From an uncultured Collinsella sp. (GTDB lineage: Bacteria > Actinomycetota > Coriobacteriia > Coriobacteriales > Coriobacteriaceae): a stretch of 40,007 nt of DNA. Under the pieces are notes generated by a model that searched no databases, was not told where the DNA came from, and worked only from the letters and a program-made list of their open reading frames with translations. This document shows positions 39,939 to 40,007 of the stretch, piece by piece. Position numbers and translations under genes: made by a program. The stretch spans positions 1 to 40,007 of the forward strand of contig CAAELE010000039.1 of assembly GCA_900756765.1 (NCBI GenBank). The letters are read 5' to 3'. Numbering within the stretch: position 1 is the first letter of the stretch; every line of letters starts with the position of its first letter.

Positions 39939-40007
39939 TCACTTGTGGAGCCACCAAGGGCAGCCTTTTTGCTCGTTAGCCTTCCTTGCGAACTTTTTGC
40001 AGGTAGC
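39939..40007 (-). CDS. C-terminal end of an unidentified protein (partial)
   Basis: On the minus strand an open frame enters from beyond the window and ends with the TGA at 39939-39941: ATCKKFARKANEQKGCPWWLHK. Its stop is 12 bp from the bidirectional terminator, which fits a real gene end. Twenty-two residues are too few to name a family. Confidence 0.45.
   Translation of the reverse strand, partial: ATCKKFARKANEQKGCPWWLHK

Noticed and set aside
1..40007. tRNA or rRNA genes
   Set aside because: No cloverleaf with the TTCGANNC arm and no rRNA-like stretch was recognised while reading the intergenic regions; short or odd RNAs may still be missed.

Overview
The window is GC-rich chromosomal DNA from an actinobacterium, most likely a gut Coriobacteriia species and probably Collinsella or a close relative. 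This rests on the combination of features rather than on one marker: GC-rich codon use, TTG starts on ribosomal genes, a FabK-type enoyl reductase, an AccD-AccA fusion, mannose-family PTS genes and many short palindromic intergenic repeats. The genus is an inference.

Layout. 1-3802: str operon rpsL-rpsG-fusA-rpsJ, without tuf, closed by a strong terminator. 3856-15312: monofunctional birA divergent from a complete type II fatty-acid synthesis operon (fabH-acpP-fabK-fabD-fabG-fabF-accB-fabZ-accC-accDA) ending in an orphan PTS EIIC gene. 15386-17212: a cation efflux protein and a histidine phosphatase. 17258-23509: the rest of the S10 operon and the start of the spc operon (rplC-rplD-rplW, rplB-rpsS-rplV-rpsC-rplP-rpmC-rpsQ, rplN-rplX), with three transcription or leader-RNA control points, stopping at a terminator directly after rplX. 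23510-25045: gene-poor DNA with a decayed IS3-type transposase and a beheaded mtnN gene. 25188-32794: a sugar island made of a LevR-like regulator, mannose-family EIIB/IIC/IID/IIA, a cytoplasmic DUF2961/GH172 glycosidase and a ROK fructokinase. 32829-33460: a degV remnant and several hairpin repeats. 33731-35560: Gfo/Idh/MocA oxidoreductase and DeoR regulator. 35653-35868: three tandem 55-bp palindromes. 35938-39105: RluA-type pseudouridine synthase and U32 (RlhA-like) protein on the minus strand. 39484-39861: ridA.

Main points of interest: (1) an identical 85-bp element at 9-93 and 17283-17367, each copy inside a different, locus-specific inverted repeat, both just upstream of ribosomal protein operons; (2) the PTS + GH172 + fructokinase cassette, which reads as uptake and intracellular cleavage of a fructose- or arabinose-type glycoside, controlled by a LevR-like protein that has lost its sigma-54 contact loop; (3) three evenly spaced 55-bp palindromes at 35653-35868; (4) a box shared by the upstream regions of rpsL, rplC and rplB, and structured leaders before rplC and rplN; (5) the two breaks in the usual ribosomal superoperon. 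All function calls were made by reading protein motifs; no database search was run.
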